Source: SCTG01 sp964384595 | Lineage (GTDB): Bacteria > Nitrospirota > Nitrospiria > Nitrospirales > NS-4 | Length of the DNA stretch: 25,174 nt | Direction of reading: 5' to 3' | NCBI GenBank assembly: GCA_964384595.1 | Contig: CAYLLY010000027.1 | Coordinates: 1-25,174, forward strand | Shown here: positions 6,394 through 14,155 of the stretch, piece after piece | Layout: each line of letters opens with the position of its first letter | Numbering within the stretch: the first letter of the stretch is position 1 | Made by a program: the position numbers and the translations under genes | Notes under the pieces: generated by a model | Told to the model about the DNA's origin: nothing | What the model saw: only the letters and a program-made list of their open reading frames with translations | The model's database searches: none

Positions 6394-7658
6394 GGATAGA
6401 GCCCGCGCGCCAGGTGCGCCTGACCGATCTTGTCGATCCCGCTCATGAGCGCAGCCATGCGCAAACTCACTTTCTTCGCCTGCGAGAATTCAAGGGTTCT
6501 CCGGAACGCGGCCGTGATGATCTCGTGCAGGCGATCCCTGATGTCCTGCTCTTTCCAGAAATACTTCTGGACGTCCTGGACCCACTCGAAATAAGACACG
6601 ATCACGCCGCCGGAATTGGCCAGAATGTCGGGGATCACGAAGACGCCTTTCTCTTGGAGGATGCAATCGGCGGCCAGCGTCGTCGGTCCGTTCGCCCCCT
6701 CCGCCAGAATCCGGCAGCGGAGCTGTGCCGCGTTCTTCTCCGTGATCTGCTCCGAGAGCGCGGCCGGCACCAGGATGGTGCACTCGAGCTGCAGGAGATC
6801 GTCGTTGGAGATGCGCTCACCCACGCCGCACTCATGGAGCGGGCGCACGTGGCTCTGGTAGCGGGAGCGGAGGGCGGGAATGTCCAATCCGCGCGCGTTG
6901 TACACGCCGCCCTTGGCGTCACTCACGGCGAGGACCTTCGCGCCCGCCTCGTGCATGATCCGGGCCGTATGCATGCCCACATTCCCGAATCCCTGGACAA
7001 CGACCGTGGCTCGTCCGATGTCAAGCCCCAGATGGCGTAACGCCTCCAGAGTAACGTCGGTGACCCCGCGTCCCGTCGCATCCTCCCGTCCCAGGCTGCC
7101 GCCGATGGCCAGCGGTTTTCCCGTCACGACGCCCGGGACGGCATAACCCATCTCCTGGCTGTACGTGTCCATCATCCAGGCCATCACCTGCGCGTTGGTC
7201 CCGACGTCGGGCGCGGGGATGTCTTTCTCCGGACCGATAAGGGGGAGGATTTCCGAGGTATAGCGGCGGGTGAGTCGCTGCAGTTCCGGGCGAGACAGCT
7301 TCTCGGGCGCCACCCGGACTCCTCCCTTGGCCCCGCCGTAGGGAAGCCCCGCCAGGGCGCACTTCCATGTCATCCACATGGCCAGCGCCGCCACTTCGCC
7401 CAGATTCACGGCGGGATGGAAGCGCACGCCCCCTTTGGAAGGCCCCAGGGCCGTGTCGTGCTGCACGCGATAGCCCATGAACACCTTGACGCTCTTGTCG
7501 TCCATCCGGACCGGCACGGACACGATCAGGGCCCGCTGAGGCAGCTTGAGCCGTTCGCGGAGGTTCCCGTCCAGGCCGAGACGTTCAGCCGCTTCCTCGA
7601 ATTGGGCGACGGCCAGACGAAACGTCGGGGTTTCGAGTTCCTGGCTGAGGCTCGTCAT
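6390..7658 (-). CDS. gdhA: Glutamate dehydrogenase
   Basis: Catalyses the reversible conversion of glutamate and NAD(P)+ to 2-oxoglutarate and ammonium in the cytoplasm. At 422 aa it is the small hexameric type. The frame is open further upstream, but the ATG at 7658 (MTSLSQELETPTFRLA) is the start that matches the family. Substrate-domain residues include GGAKGGV (catalytic Lys111) and PAPDVGT (Asp151). The Rossmann motif GFGNVG lies at 223-228, with SDAKG at 246-250, which favours NAD+ over NADP+ on general grounds only. The stop of the small gene upstream is 11 bases before the start. No good Shine-Dalgarno is seen, so coupling to that gene is likely. In an ammonium-handling autotroph this links nitrogen assimilation to the TCA cycle. 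Confidence 0.95.
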   Translation of the reverse strand: MTSLSQELETPTFRLAVAQFEEAAERLGLDGNLRERLKLPQRALIVSVPVRMDDKSVKVFMGYRVQHDTALGPSKGGVRFHPAVNLGEVAALAMWMTWKCALAGLPYGGAKGGVRVAPEKLSRPELQRLTRRYTSEILPLIGPEKDIPAPDVGTNAQVMAWMMDTYSQEMGYAVPGVVTGKPLAIGGSLGREDATGRGVTDVTLEALRHLGLDIGRATVVVQGFGNVGMHTARIMHEAGAKVLAVSDAKGGVYNARGLDIPALRSRYQSHVRPLHECGVGERISNDDLLQLECTILVPAALSEQITEKNAAQLRCRILAEGANGPTTLAADCILQEKGVFVIPDILANSGGVIVSYFEWVQDVQKYFWKEQDIRDRLHEIITAAFRRTLEFSQAKKVSLRMAALMSGIDKIGQAHLARGLYP

Positions 7659-7669
7659 GATGGTCGGGG

Positions 7670-8038
7670 TTAGGCTTGTTGGCGGGTCGGTTCGTCCGGC
7701 GGGAGGTCGGCCGCTTCGGCATCCTGAGCGGCCCGCTCCTTTTCCATCGCCAGCTGGAGCTTGGCATATTCCCGACGCCCCCGCACCGTCGCCTTGACTT
7801 GGAAGTTGTCCGTGTGGAAGAACCACCCGGCGTTGACTTCGACCCGGTAGGGCTGGCCGTCCTTGGAGAGCACGATATCGCCGCACAGAAACAGCTCGTT
7901 CAAGGCCTCGCGGACTTGCGCCCAATCGGCCTCCGCGATCTCGTTGAGGATGGCGACGTTCGTAGAGATGAGCTGCGACTCATGGGCCTCAACCAGATAA
8001 TTCAACAGACGATACCTGATGACATCGCGAGGCTCCAT
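7670..8038 (-). CDS. Small protein with a helical, winged-helix-like N-terminus
   Basis: 122 residues from the ATG at 8038, chosen for its strong Shine-Dalgarno (GGAGG upstream, within the end of lipB) and because the longer frame overlaps lipB with non-protein-like, Arg-rich sequence. The N-terminal 60 residues (RYRLLNYLVEAHESQ, then ILNEIAEADWAQVREAL) look like a helix-turn-helix or winged fold followed by a beta hairpin. The C-terminal 35 residues are a charged, probably coiled tail. It sits one base after the lipB stop and 11 bases before gdhA. Whether it regulates gdhA is unknown. Confidence 0.68.
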   Translation of the reverse strand: MEPRDVIRYRLLNYLVEAHESQLISTNVAILNEIAEADWAQVREALNELFLCGDIVLSKDGQPYRVEVNAGWFFHTDNFQVKATVRGRREYAKLQLAMEKERAAQDAEAADLPPDEPTRQQA

Positions 8039-8039
8039 T

Positions 8040-8717
8040 TCATCTTCCTCCGTTAAAGATCTCCGCGACACGCGCGTCCGCCAAGGCCAGGTTGAACACC
8101 GCCTGGAACGCCCGTACCACGGCTCTCTGCGCCTGGTCGCAGCCCACGGCGGAGCCCGCCTCCTGCGCCACCGACGTGACGCCGCATCCGGCAAGCCCGC
8201 AGGGGACGATGGCCGAAAAGGGGCTCAGGTCGTTCACGACGTTCAACGCGAACCCATGCCGCGTCACGCCCCGTGAGATGCGGACCCCCACCGCGGCGAT
8301 CTTGCGATCCGCAACCCACACGCCGGGCATCCCGCTGCGGCGCGCTGAGGAAATTCCCAGCCCGGCCAGCGCCAGGATCACGGTCTCTTCCAGCCGCGCG
8401 ACATAGGCCTTGGGGCCCGCGCAGTAATCCCGCAGTTTCAGAATGGGGTACCCCACCACTTGCCCCGGCCCGTGATACGTGACGGATCCGCCCCGGTCGG
8501 CGGCGTGGACCGGAATCCCCTTGATGGCCCCGCGAGCCCATCCTTGCCCGACATGTTCCGCGCGGGCCGTACGCCCCAGCGTATACACCGGCAGATGCTC
8601 GGTCAGCAACAGGGTATCGCCGATGCGGTCCTCCGCCCGCGCCTGGTGGACATTCAACTGGAGACGGCAGGCGTCCTGGTAATCGGTGAGCCCGAGATCA
8701 AGGACATGGCCGGTCAT
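8040..8717 (-). CDS. lipB: Octanoyl-[ACP]:protein N-octanoyltransferase (LipB)
   Basis: Transfers the octanoyl group from acyl carrier protein to the lipoyl domains of 2-oxoacid dehydrogenases or the glycine cleavage H protein, the first step of endogenous lipoate synthesis. 225 aa is normal for the family. The signature RGGSVTYHGPGQ is at 75-86, catalytic Lys139 lies in ADRKIAAVGV, and catalytic Cys173 in IVPCGLAGCGVTS. No lipA is seen in the window. Its ATG overlaps the protease stop (ATGA, 8714-8717), and its stop is one base from the next start, so it is embedded in a translationally coupled operon. Confidence 0.95.
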   Translation of the reverse strand: MTGHVLDLGLTDYQDACRLQLNVHQARAEDRIGDTLLLTEHLPVYTLGRTARAEHVGQGWARGAIKGIPVHAADRGGSVTYHGPGQVVGYPILKLRDYCAGPKAYVARLEETVILALAGLGISSARRSGMPGVWVADRKIAAVGVRISRGVTRHGFALNVVNDLSPFSAIVPCGLAGCGVTSVAQEAGSAVGCDQAQRAVVRAFQAVFNLALADARVAEIFNGGR

Positions 8718-9751
8718 TTTGCCGCCGGCCGCCTGAGAAGGATTTTTTCCTGGGTCGCCTTCCGCACCACCGAGAGGCGGGCCACAGGCTCCGACCCGTC
8801 TTTGAGCAGCGCGTGCCAGAGGTCGGACATATTATAAATCTGCGTCACATCCACGGCCGTGATCACGTCACCCTCACGAAGTCCGGCCTGAGCTGCCGGC
8901 CCCCCCGGCTCGACCGCGAGGACCAGGACTCCCCGTTCCGCATCCAAGCCGAATGACGCCACGATGCTGGACGTCACCGTGACCGGAACAAAGCCCAACA
9001 GGGGCCTGAGCATGCCGCCCTGCACGATCAAGGACTGCGCGACGGGGACCGCCGCATCGATGGCGATGGCGTAGCTGATGTTCTGCGCGGATGGCGCCAC
9101 CGCCGTGTTGATGCCCACGACCCGGCCCGAGAGATCCACCAGGGGGCCTCCACTGTTGCCGGGATTGATGGCCGCATCGGACTGAATCAGGCTGTAGAGG
9201 GTTTCACCGGTCGGAGGCACGATGGCGCGGTCGAGCGCGCTGACGACTCCCACCGAGACCGTCGCCCCACCCTTGATAGCCAGCGGGTTGCCGATCGCCA
9301 CGACCGTTTCCCCGATCCGCAACCGGGAAGACGATCCCAGCTTGGCCGGAACCAGACCTTCAATTTCGACCTTGATGATGGCCAGATCGGTCAGGAAGTC
9401 CCGTCCGACCACACGCCCCGGGACGAGCCGGCCGTCGTGGAGACCGATCACCAGACGCGTGGCGCCGGCCACGAGATGATTCGAGGTCAGGATATGGCCG
9501 GGGTAGATGACGAAGCCGGACCCTGAGCCGGATGGGAGGACCGCCTGTGAAGGCGTCGCCCGGATCGGCCCATGGGCCATGACGCTGACGACGGAGGAAA
9601 GGACTTCCGCCACGGCGTCGGGAACGGAGAGGGTCTTCGGAGGAGCGTCGGTTGCGGCACCCACCGGAACCGGGAGTCCCACAAGTCCGAGAAGAAGGAT
9701 GCCGCGCAGTACCCTCCGCGCCTCGAACAACTCACCCCACCCCATCAGCAT
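8714..9751 (-). CDS. HtrA/Deg-type periplasmic serine protease with one PDZ domain
   Basis: Trypsin-like envelope protease or chaperone. The triad is His92 (LTSNHLV), Asp122 (FLTDLAIIKV) and Ser200 (INPGNSGGPL). A single C-terminal PDZ domain spans about 248-340 (GVLVLAVEPGGPAAQAGLREGDVI). Residues 13-33 form an N-terminal signal or anchor ending near VGAA. With one PDZ and 345 aa it resembles DegS-type proteins more than DegP, which has two PDZ domains. The first ATG is at 9751, but AAGGGGG abuts it, so the second ATG at 9745 (MGWGELFE) fits the ribosome site better. It is first in the lipB-gdhA cluster and lies just downstream of the sigma-factor gene. Confidence 0.92.
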   Translation of the reverse strand: MLMGWGELFEARRVLRGILLLGLVGLPVPVGAATDAPPKTLSVPDAVAEVLSSVVSVMAHGPIRATPSQAVLPSGSGSGFVIYPGHILTSNHLVAGATRLVIGLHDGRLVPGRVVGRDFLTDLAIIKVEIEGLVPAKLGSSSRLRIGETVVAIGNPLAIKGGATVSVGVVSALDRAIVPPTGETLYSLIQSDAAINPGNSGGPLVDLSGRVVGINTAVAPSAQNISYAIAIDAAVPVAQSLIVQGGMLRPLLGFVPVTVTSSIVASFGLDAERGVLVLAVEPGGPAAQAGLREGDVITAVDVTQIYNMSDLWHALLKDGSEPVARLSVVRKATQEKILLRRPAAK

Positions 9752-9802
9752 CCCCCTTGATGTCCTATTGTCGCATAATCAGACGGACGGCGGAAGGGGA
9801 CA

Positions 9803-9827
9803 CGCCCCGCCGACGGGGGGTGGGGCG
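9803..9827. terminator. Possible GC-rich stem between sigma factor and protease genes
   Basis: CGCCCC (9803-9808) can pair with GGGGCG (9822-9827) across a 13-nt loop, right after the sigma-factor stop. No U-tract follows on the minus strand, so it is at best a weak or Rho-assisted terminator. Confidence 0.25.
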
Positions 9828-9832
9828 CAACG

Positions 9833-11068
9833 TTACAGAAGCGGTCGAAGAATCTGCTGAAATTCCGGGGCCCGCAATTTCATCAGGGCCTTCTCCTCGA
9901 TCTGGCGGATTCGCTCGCGGGTGACGCCCAGGGTCCGGCCGACCTCCTCCAATGTCATCGCTTCGCCCTGGCCGATGCCGAAACGAAGGCGGATCACGGA
10001 CGCTTCCCGCGGGCTGAGCGCGCCCAGCACCCTGGCGACCTCACGAGTCAGCTCCTTCAGCCCGACCTGGCTGTCGGCTTGCGGGGACTCCTTATCGGGA
10101 ATGAAATCCCCCAGAAGAGTTTCCCCGTCTCCGATCGGGTGCTCCAGCGACACGACGTCCTGGAAGACCTGGATCGTCTGCGCGACACGGTCGCTCGTCG
10201 AGTCGACCACGCCGGCTACTTCCTCCAGCAACGGGGTCCGCCCGAGACGTTGCGCCAACCGCCTCGTCGCCTTGGTGACCCGCTGATAGGCTTCGGTCAT
10301 GTGCACGGGGACACGAATCGTCCGCGACTGGTCCGCAAGGGCGCGCGTGATGCCCTGCCGAATCCACCACGTGGCATAAGTGCTGAACTTGAACCCGCGC
10401 CGGTGATCGAACCGCTCCGCCGCCTTCATCAGACCGATATTGCCTTCCTGGACCAGGTCCAGGAGACTCAACCCCCGTCCGTTGTAATGCTTGGCGATGT
10501 CCACGACCAGGCGCAGGTTGGAGAGGACCATGGCGTCCTTGGCCTTCTCCAGCTCGGCCCACCCTTCATAATAGTGCTTCAGGGCGGCTTTCACCTGCTT
10601 GGCTTTCGGCGTCGTCCGTCGGCTCGGCCCGCAGATGTCCTTGATCACCTTCTTGATGGCGAGGCTGCCCTTCTCAAGATCAGTCGCCGACAGCCCGCTG
10701 ACGCCCAGCACCTCTTTGAGGTCGGCCTGGGAGGTTTTGAGGGTCTCCGACGCGCGAAACCCGCGGGCAACGGTCAGGACCGTCCGAAGCGCGTGCCGAA
10801 CCTGGCGATCGCCCCCCTCGATCCGTTTGCCCAGGACAACCTCGCCCTCACGGGTCAGCAGGGCTTTCTTGCCGAACGATTGGAAGTACAGCCATTCCAG
10901 TTCAGCCAGATGCTCGCCGGCCGGCGCAGGGTCCTGGGAGACAGCAGTCTCGTCCTCATCCACGGACTCGTCGCCCATCTCCTCGCCCAGCAGCGTGTTT
11001 TCTTCCATCATGTCGTCCGTCATTTCGTCGGCCTCGGCAACAGGACCCTCTTTCATTCTTACGGACAC
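9833..11068 (-). CDS. RNA polymerase sigma-70 family factor (RpoD/RpoS type)
   Basis: Directs RNA polymerase to -10/-35 promoters. 411 aa from a GTG at 11068 with GAGGG 7 nt upstream. Residues 15-50 are strongly acidic and low-complexity. Region 1.2 lies near 72-95, region 2 at about 180-250 with DLVQEGNIGLMKAAERFD and FSTYATWWIRQGI. Region 3 follows, then region 4 at about 345-400 with TLEEVGRTLGVTRERIRQIE. A full-length region 1.1 is absent, so it is either a short principal factor or a group 2 (RpoS-like) factor. The sequence alone does not settle which. Gene spacing to the protease downstream is about 80 bases. Confidence 0.92.
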   Translation of the reverse strand: MSVRMKEGPVAEADEMTDDMMEENTLLGEEMGDESVDEDETAVSQDPAPAGEHLAELEWLYFQSFGKKALLTREGEVVLGKRIEGGDRQVRHALRTVLTVARGFRASETLKTSQADLKEVLGVSGLSATDLEKGSLAIKKVIKDICGPSRRTTPKAKQVKAALKHYYEGWAELEKAKDAMVLSNLRLVVDIAKHYNGRGLSLLDLVQEGNIGLMKAAERFDHRRGFKFSTYATWWIRQGITRALADQSRTIRVPVHMTEAYQRVTKATRRLAQRLGRTPLLEEVAGVVDSTSDRVAQTIQVFQDVVSLEHPIGDGETLLGDFIPDKESPQADSQVGLKELTREVARVLGALSPREASVIRLRFGIGQGEAMTLEEVGRTLGVTRERIRQIEEKALMKLRAPEFQQILRPLL

Positions 11069-11272
11069 GCGAACACCCTCAGATGTCTAATGGGCCGCTC
11101 TGAAAATTCCCTTGTCCACTTTTCCGCCCGCACAACTCATTGAATACACGGCGAACATTGCCGCAGGCGGAAAATTCACCCGGCCGTCTTTTCCGTCGTT
11201 TTTTCCAGGTAACCAGTGAAAGCGGCGATATCAAGGGCAAAGAGTGAAAAAATCCATGCGTTTCGAAGGGTT
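11069..11272. other. Intergenic region between ktrA and the sigma-factor gene
   Basis: Roughly 200 bases, locally more AT-rich than the flanks. It should hold the sigma-factor promoter on the minus strand, but no -35/-10 pair is convincing, and no hairpin with a U-tract is seen after ktrA. Confidence 0.5.
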
Positions 11273-11962
11273 TTACTCGGACTTGGTCAGACGATTGAGG
11301 TCCTCCTGCTTGCCGACGAGGACCAGAATATCCCCTTTTTCAATGACATCGTCCAGCGCGGGGGTCACATTGAACACCTCCTCGGTGGTCATACGGCCCT
11401 TGACCATCCGCGTCACCTTCTTTCGAATCCCGATAATGTTGACATTGTACGTCTCCCTGATTTTGGCCTCGCGCAGGCGGAGCCCCGACATGTGGTCCGG
11501 AACGGCGAGCTCCTCCACGCTGAAGCCCGGCGCCAACTCGAGATACTCCAGCACGTTCGGCGAGATCAGCCGCTGGGCCAGCCGGACGGCGGCATCGCGC
11601 TCCGGGAAGATGACTTCGGTCACACCGAGGTTTTGCAGGATTTTGCCGTGCTGGGCGGTGACCCCCTTGGCGATGATCTGCTTGACGCCCATCTCCTTCA
11701 ACGTTTGCACGATCAAAATGCTGGCTTCGATGTTCTCTCCGATGCTCACGACAGCCACATCCACGTTCTGCGCGCTGATGGCCTTGAGCGCCTTCTCGTC
11801 GGTCGCGTCGCACTGAACCGCAAACGTCGCCAGGTCACTGATTGACTGGATCTTCTCCGGGTCCGTATCGATGGCCAGGACTTCGCATCCTTCCTTGACG
11901 AGCGTTTCCGCCACCCCGTACCCGAAGCGCCCCAGCCCGATCACCGCCACTTGACGTTTCAT
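11273..11962 (-). CDS. ktrA: KtrA-type cytoplasmic gating subunit of potassium uptake
   Basis: RCK protein that binds nucleotide and controls the KtrB channel. 229 aa. The RCK-N Rossmann domain starts with GLGRFG (9-14) and ends the second strand at Asp32 (AIDTDP), which binds ATP/ADP or NAD. It is followed by an RCK-C (TrkA-C) domain from about residue 145 (VEELAVPDHMSGLRL). This single-RCK architecture fits KtrA rather than the doubled TrkA. AAAGGGG precedes the ATG. It is 17 bases downstream of ktrB and is the last gene of the nfeD-slipin-ktrB-ktrA run. Confidence 0.94.
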   Translation of the reverse strand: MKRQVAVIGLGRFGYGVAETLVKEGCEVLAIDTDPEKIQSISDLATFAVQCDATDEKALKAISAQNVDVAVVSIGENIEASILIVQTLKEMGVKQIIAKGVTAQHGKILQNLGVTEVIFPERDAAVRLAQRLISPNVLEYLELAPGFSVEELAVPDHMSGLRLREAKIRETYNVNIIGIRKKVTRMVKGRMTTEEVFNVTPALDDVIEKGDILVLVGKQEDLNRLTKSE

Positions 11963-11979
11963 AGCATCCCCTTTCTCTT

Positions 11980-13374
11980 CTACCCCAGCACCACCCGCGC
12001 TTCGGGATAGCGATACCGCAGATCCTCATGGGTCTTGACCGTGAACAGCCCCACCATAAGCGGGCCGAGACGCCCCACGAACATCGCCGCGATGATAACG
12101 CACTTGCCGAAATCGCTGAAGAGCGCGGACAGGCTCAACGCGCCGCCGTCCCCCGTCGACAATCCCACGGTGGCTGACGCCGACGCCACTTCGAACATCA
12201 GCCGCAAAAATTCCGCGTCCTCGGTATAGGACAGCAACATCGTTAGCCCGGTCACCATGCCGATCGCCATGGTCGCCAACGCATAGGACTTGAGCACCAG
12301 TTCGTGGGGAATCCGCCGGTGAAACATCGTCACGTCGGCCCGCCCCTTGAGCGTCGTCCAGATCGCGGCGCAGATGATCCCGAAGGTCGTCGTCTTGATG
12401 CCGCCCCCCGTGCTTCCGGGCGAAGCCCCGATGACCATCAGCAGAATCATGAGATACAGCGTGGGGATGCTCATGAAGTTGACGTCGACCGTGGAGAATC
12501 CCGCAGTGCGGGCCGCCACTGCATGAAAGAACGCGACCATCCACTGCTCACCGAAGGGGAGTTTCGCCAGCGTCCGGTCGTTGCGGATCTCCAGCCCCCA
12601 GAGCGCGAACGTGCCGAGAACCAACAGCAGGCCCGTCACCGTGAGCGCCAGCTTCGTATGCGTCGTCAGGCGAAAACGGGCCCCGGCAAGGTTCTCCAGG
12701 AAATCGCGGTAGACAAGGAACCCGAGCCCTCCGAAGATCGTCAGTCCCAAGACCGTGACGTTGACGACCACGTCGCCGCGGTACGAGAAAAGACTGTCCG
12801 AGAACAGGGCAAACCCCGCGTTATTGAAGGCCGAGAGCGAATGAAACACCCCGAAATAGACCGCGCGCCCGATCTCCATATCGGGGGCGAACCGGGCCGT
12901 CAGCACGATCGCGCCCACCCCCTCGATGGCAAAGGTGATCAACACGATGACCTTGACGAACCGTACGAGCCCCTCCATGCTCAAGGTATTCAGCACTTCC
13001 ATCATCATCATGCGGTCCCGCAGCCCGATCCGTCGCCCCAGCGCCAGCAAAAGAAGCGTCGCGATCGTCGAATAGCCGAGCCCTCCCAGTTGGATGCCCA
13101 GGAGGATGACCAGTTGGCCGAAGAGCGTAAAGTCCTTCGGGGTATCCAGGACGATCAAGCCCGTCACGCAGACGGCCGACGTCATGGTGAAGAGCGCGTC
13201 AATGAAGCGGATGCCCTGCCCGGTGGTGGCGAACGGGAGCATCAGGAGGAGCGTACCGAGCAGGATCATTCCCAGGAACACCCCGATGACGATCTGGCTG
13301 CTCGTGTACCGGGACTCTCGAACCCAATCCAGGGCCTTTCTGGCCGCCCCGTGATAGATGAGCGTCTGCTCCAT
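11980..13374 (-). CDS. ktrB: KtrB/TrkH-type potassium channel subunit
   Basis: 464-aa inner-membrane K+ uptake protein of the SKT superfamily, made of four M1-P-M2 repeats. The four filter segments each keep the key glycine: TGL (Gly72), NAG (Gly187), TAG (Gly292) and VGL (Gly404). The regulatory intramembrane loop in the third repeat is visible as GASPGSTGGGIKTTT (316-330). The length and short N-terminus are typical of KtrB rather than TrkH. Its stop is 17 bases before ktrA and its start 12 bases after the slipin stop, so all are likely co-transcribed. The Shine-Dalgarno is weak. Confidence 0.95.
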   Translation of the reverse strand: MEQTLIYHGAARKALDWVRESRYTSSQIVIGVFLGMILLGTLLLMLPFATTGQGIRFIDALFTMTSAVCVTGLIVLDTPKDFTLFGQLVILLGIQLGGLGYSTIATLLLLALGRRIGLRDRMMMMEVLNTLSMEGLVRFVKVIVLITFAIEGVGAIVLTARFAPDMEIGRAVYFGVFHSLSAFNNAGFALFSDSLFSYRGDVVVNVTVLGLTIFGGLGFLVYRDFLENLAGARFRLTTHTKLALTVTGLLLVLGTFALWGLEIRNDRTLAKLPFGEQWMVAFFHAVAARTAGFSTVDVNFMSIPTLYLMILLMVIGASPGSTGGGIKTTTFGIICAAIWTTLKGRADVTMFHRRIPHELVLKSYALATMAIGMVTGLTMLLSYTEDAEFLRLMFEVASASATVGLSTGDGGALSLSALFSDFGKCVIIAAMFVGRLGPLMVGLFTVKTHEDLRYRYPEARVVLG

Positions 13375-13386
13375 GAACGCGGAAGC

Positions 13387-14136
13387 TCAGGACTTCTTCA
13401 TGGCTTGCAGGAAGGGCGCAATGATGTCGATCGGGACGGGAAAGATGGTCGTCGAGTTCTTTTCGGCCGCCACCTCCACCAGCGTCTGGAGGTACCGGAG
13501 CTGCAGCGCGATGGGGTTGCGCGCAATGACCTCGGCGGCTTCCGAGAGCTTCTGGGCGGCCTGGAACTCCCCTTCGGCATGGATAACCTTGGCGCGCCGC
13601 TCGCGCTCGGCCTCCGCCTGCTTGGCAATGGCGCGTTGCATCTCCTGGGGCAGGTCCACGTTCTTGACCTCCACGGCCGTGACCTTGATTCCCCAGGGCT
13701 CGGTCTGCTGGTCGATGATCCGCTGGAGCTCCACGTTGATCTCTTCCCGCTTGGAGAGCAGCTCATCCAACTGGCTCTGGCCGAGCACGCTCCGCAGGGT
13801 CGTCTGGGCGATCTGGGACGTCGAATAGAGGTAATCCTGCACGGCCAGGATCGCGCGCTGGGGGTCCACCACGCGGAAGAAGATGACGGCGTTGACCTTC
13901 ACCGACACGTTGTCGCGGGTGATCACGTCCTGAGCCGGCACGTCCATCGTGACGATCTGGAGATTCACCCGGAGCATTCTCTGAACGACCGGGATCACGA
14001 TGATAAGGCCGGGGCCCTTGACCTCCTGGAACTTCCCCAGGAAGAAGATCACGCCGCGCTCGTACTCCATCAGGATCTTGATGCTGTTGTAGATCACGGC
14101 GGCCACGAGAATCAGCGGAATCAGATACGGCATCAT
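13387..14136 (-). CDS. Slipin: SPFH/band-7 (stomatin-like) membrane protein
   Basis: About 249 residues. An N-terminal hydrophobic segment (YLIPLILVAAVIYNSI) anchors the protein. The band-7/SPFH domain follows (ERGVIFFLGKF to about 180), then a helical, coiled-coil tail rich in Ala/Glu/Arg (EAERERRAKVIHAEGE) that would drive oligomerisation. The C-terminus PVPIDIIAPFL is the hydrophobic segment that in Pyrococcus stomatin is cut by its NfeD-family partner. TTG at 14139 and ATG at 14136 and 14133 are all possible starts. GGAGG lies 8 nt before 14136, so that ATG is preferred. It is 16-19 bases downstream of nfeD, the classic partner gene. Confidence 0.93.
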   Translation of the reverse strand: MMPYLIPLILVAAVIYNSIKILMEYERGVIFFLGKFQEVKGPGLIIVIPVVQRMLRVNLQIVTMDVPAQDVITRDNVSVKVNAVIFFRVVDPQRAILAVQDYLYSTSQIAQTTLRSVLGQSQLDELLSKREEINVELQRIIDQQTEPWGIKVTAVEVKNVDLPQEMQRAIAKQAEAERERRAKVIHAEGEFQAAQKLSEAAEVIARNPIALQLRYLQTLVEVAAEKNSTTIFPVPIDIIAPFLQAMKKS

Positions 14137-14155
14137 CAACGTCTCCTCCCTCGGC

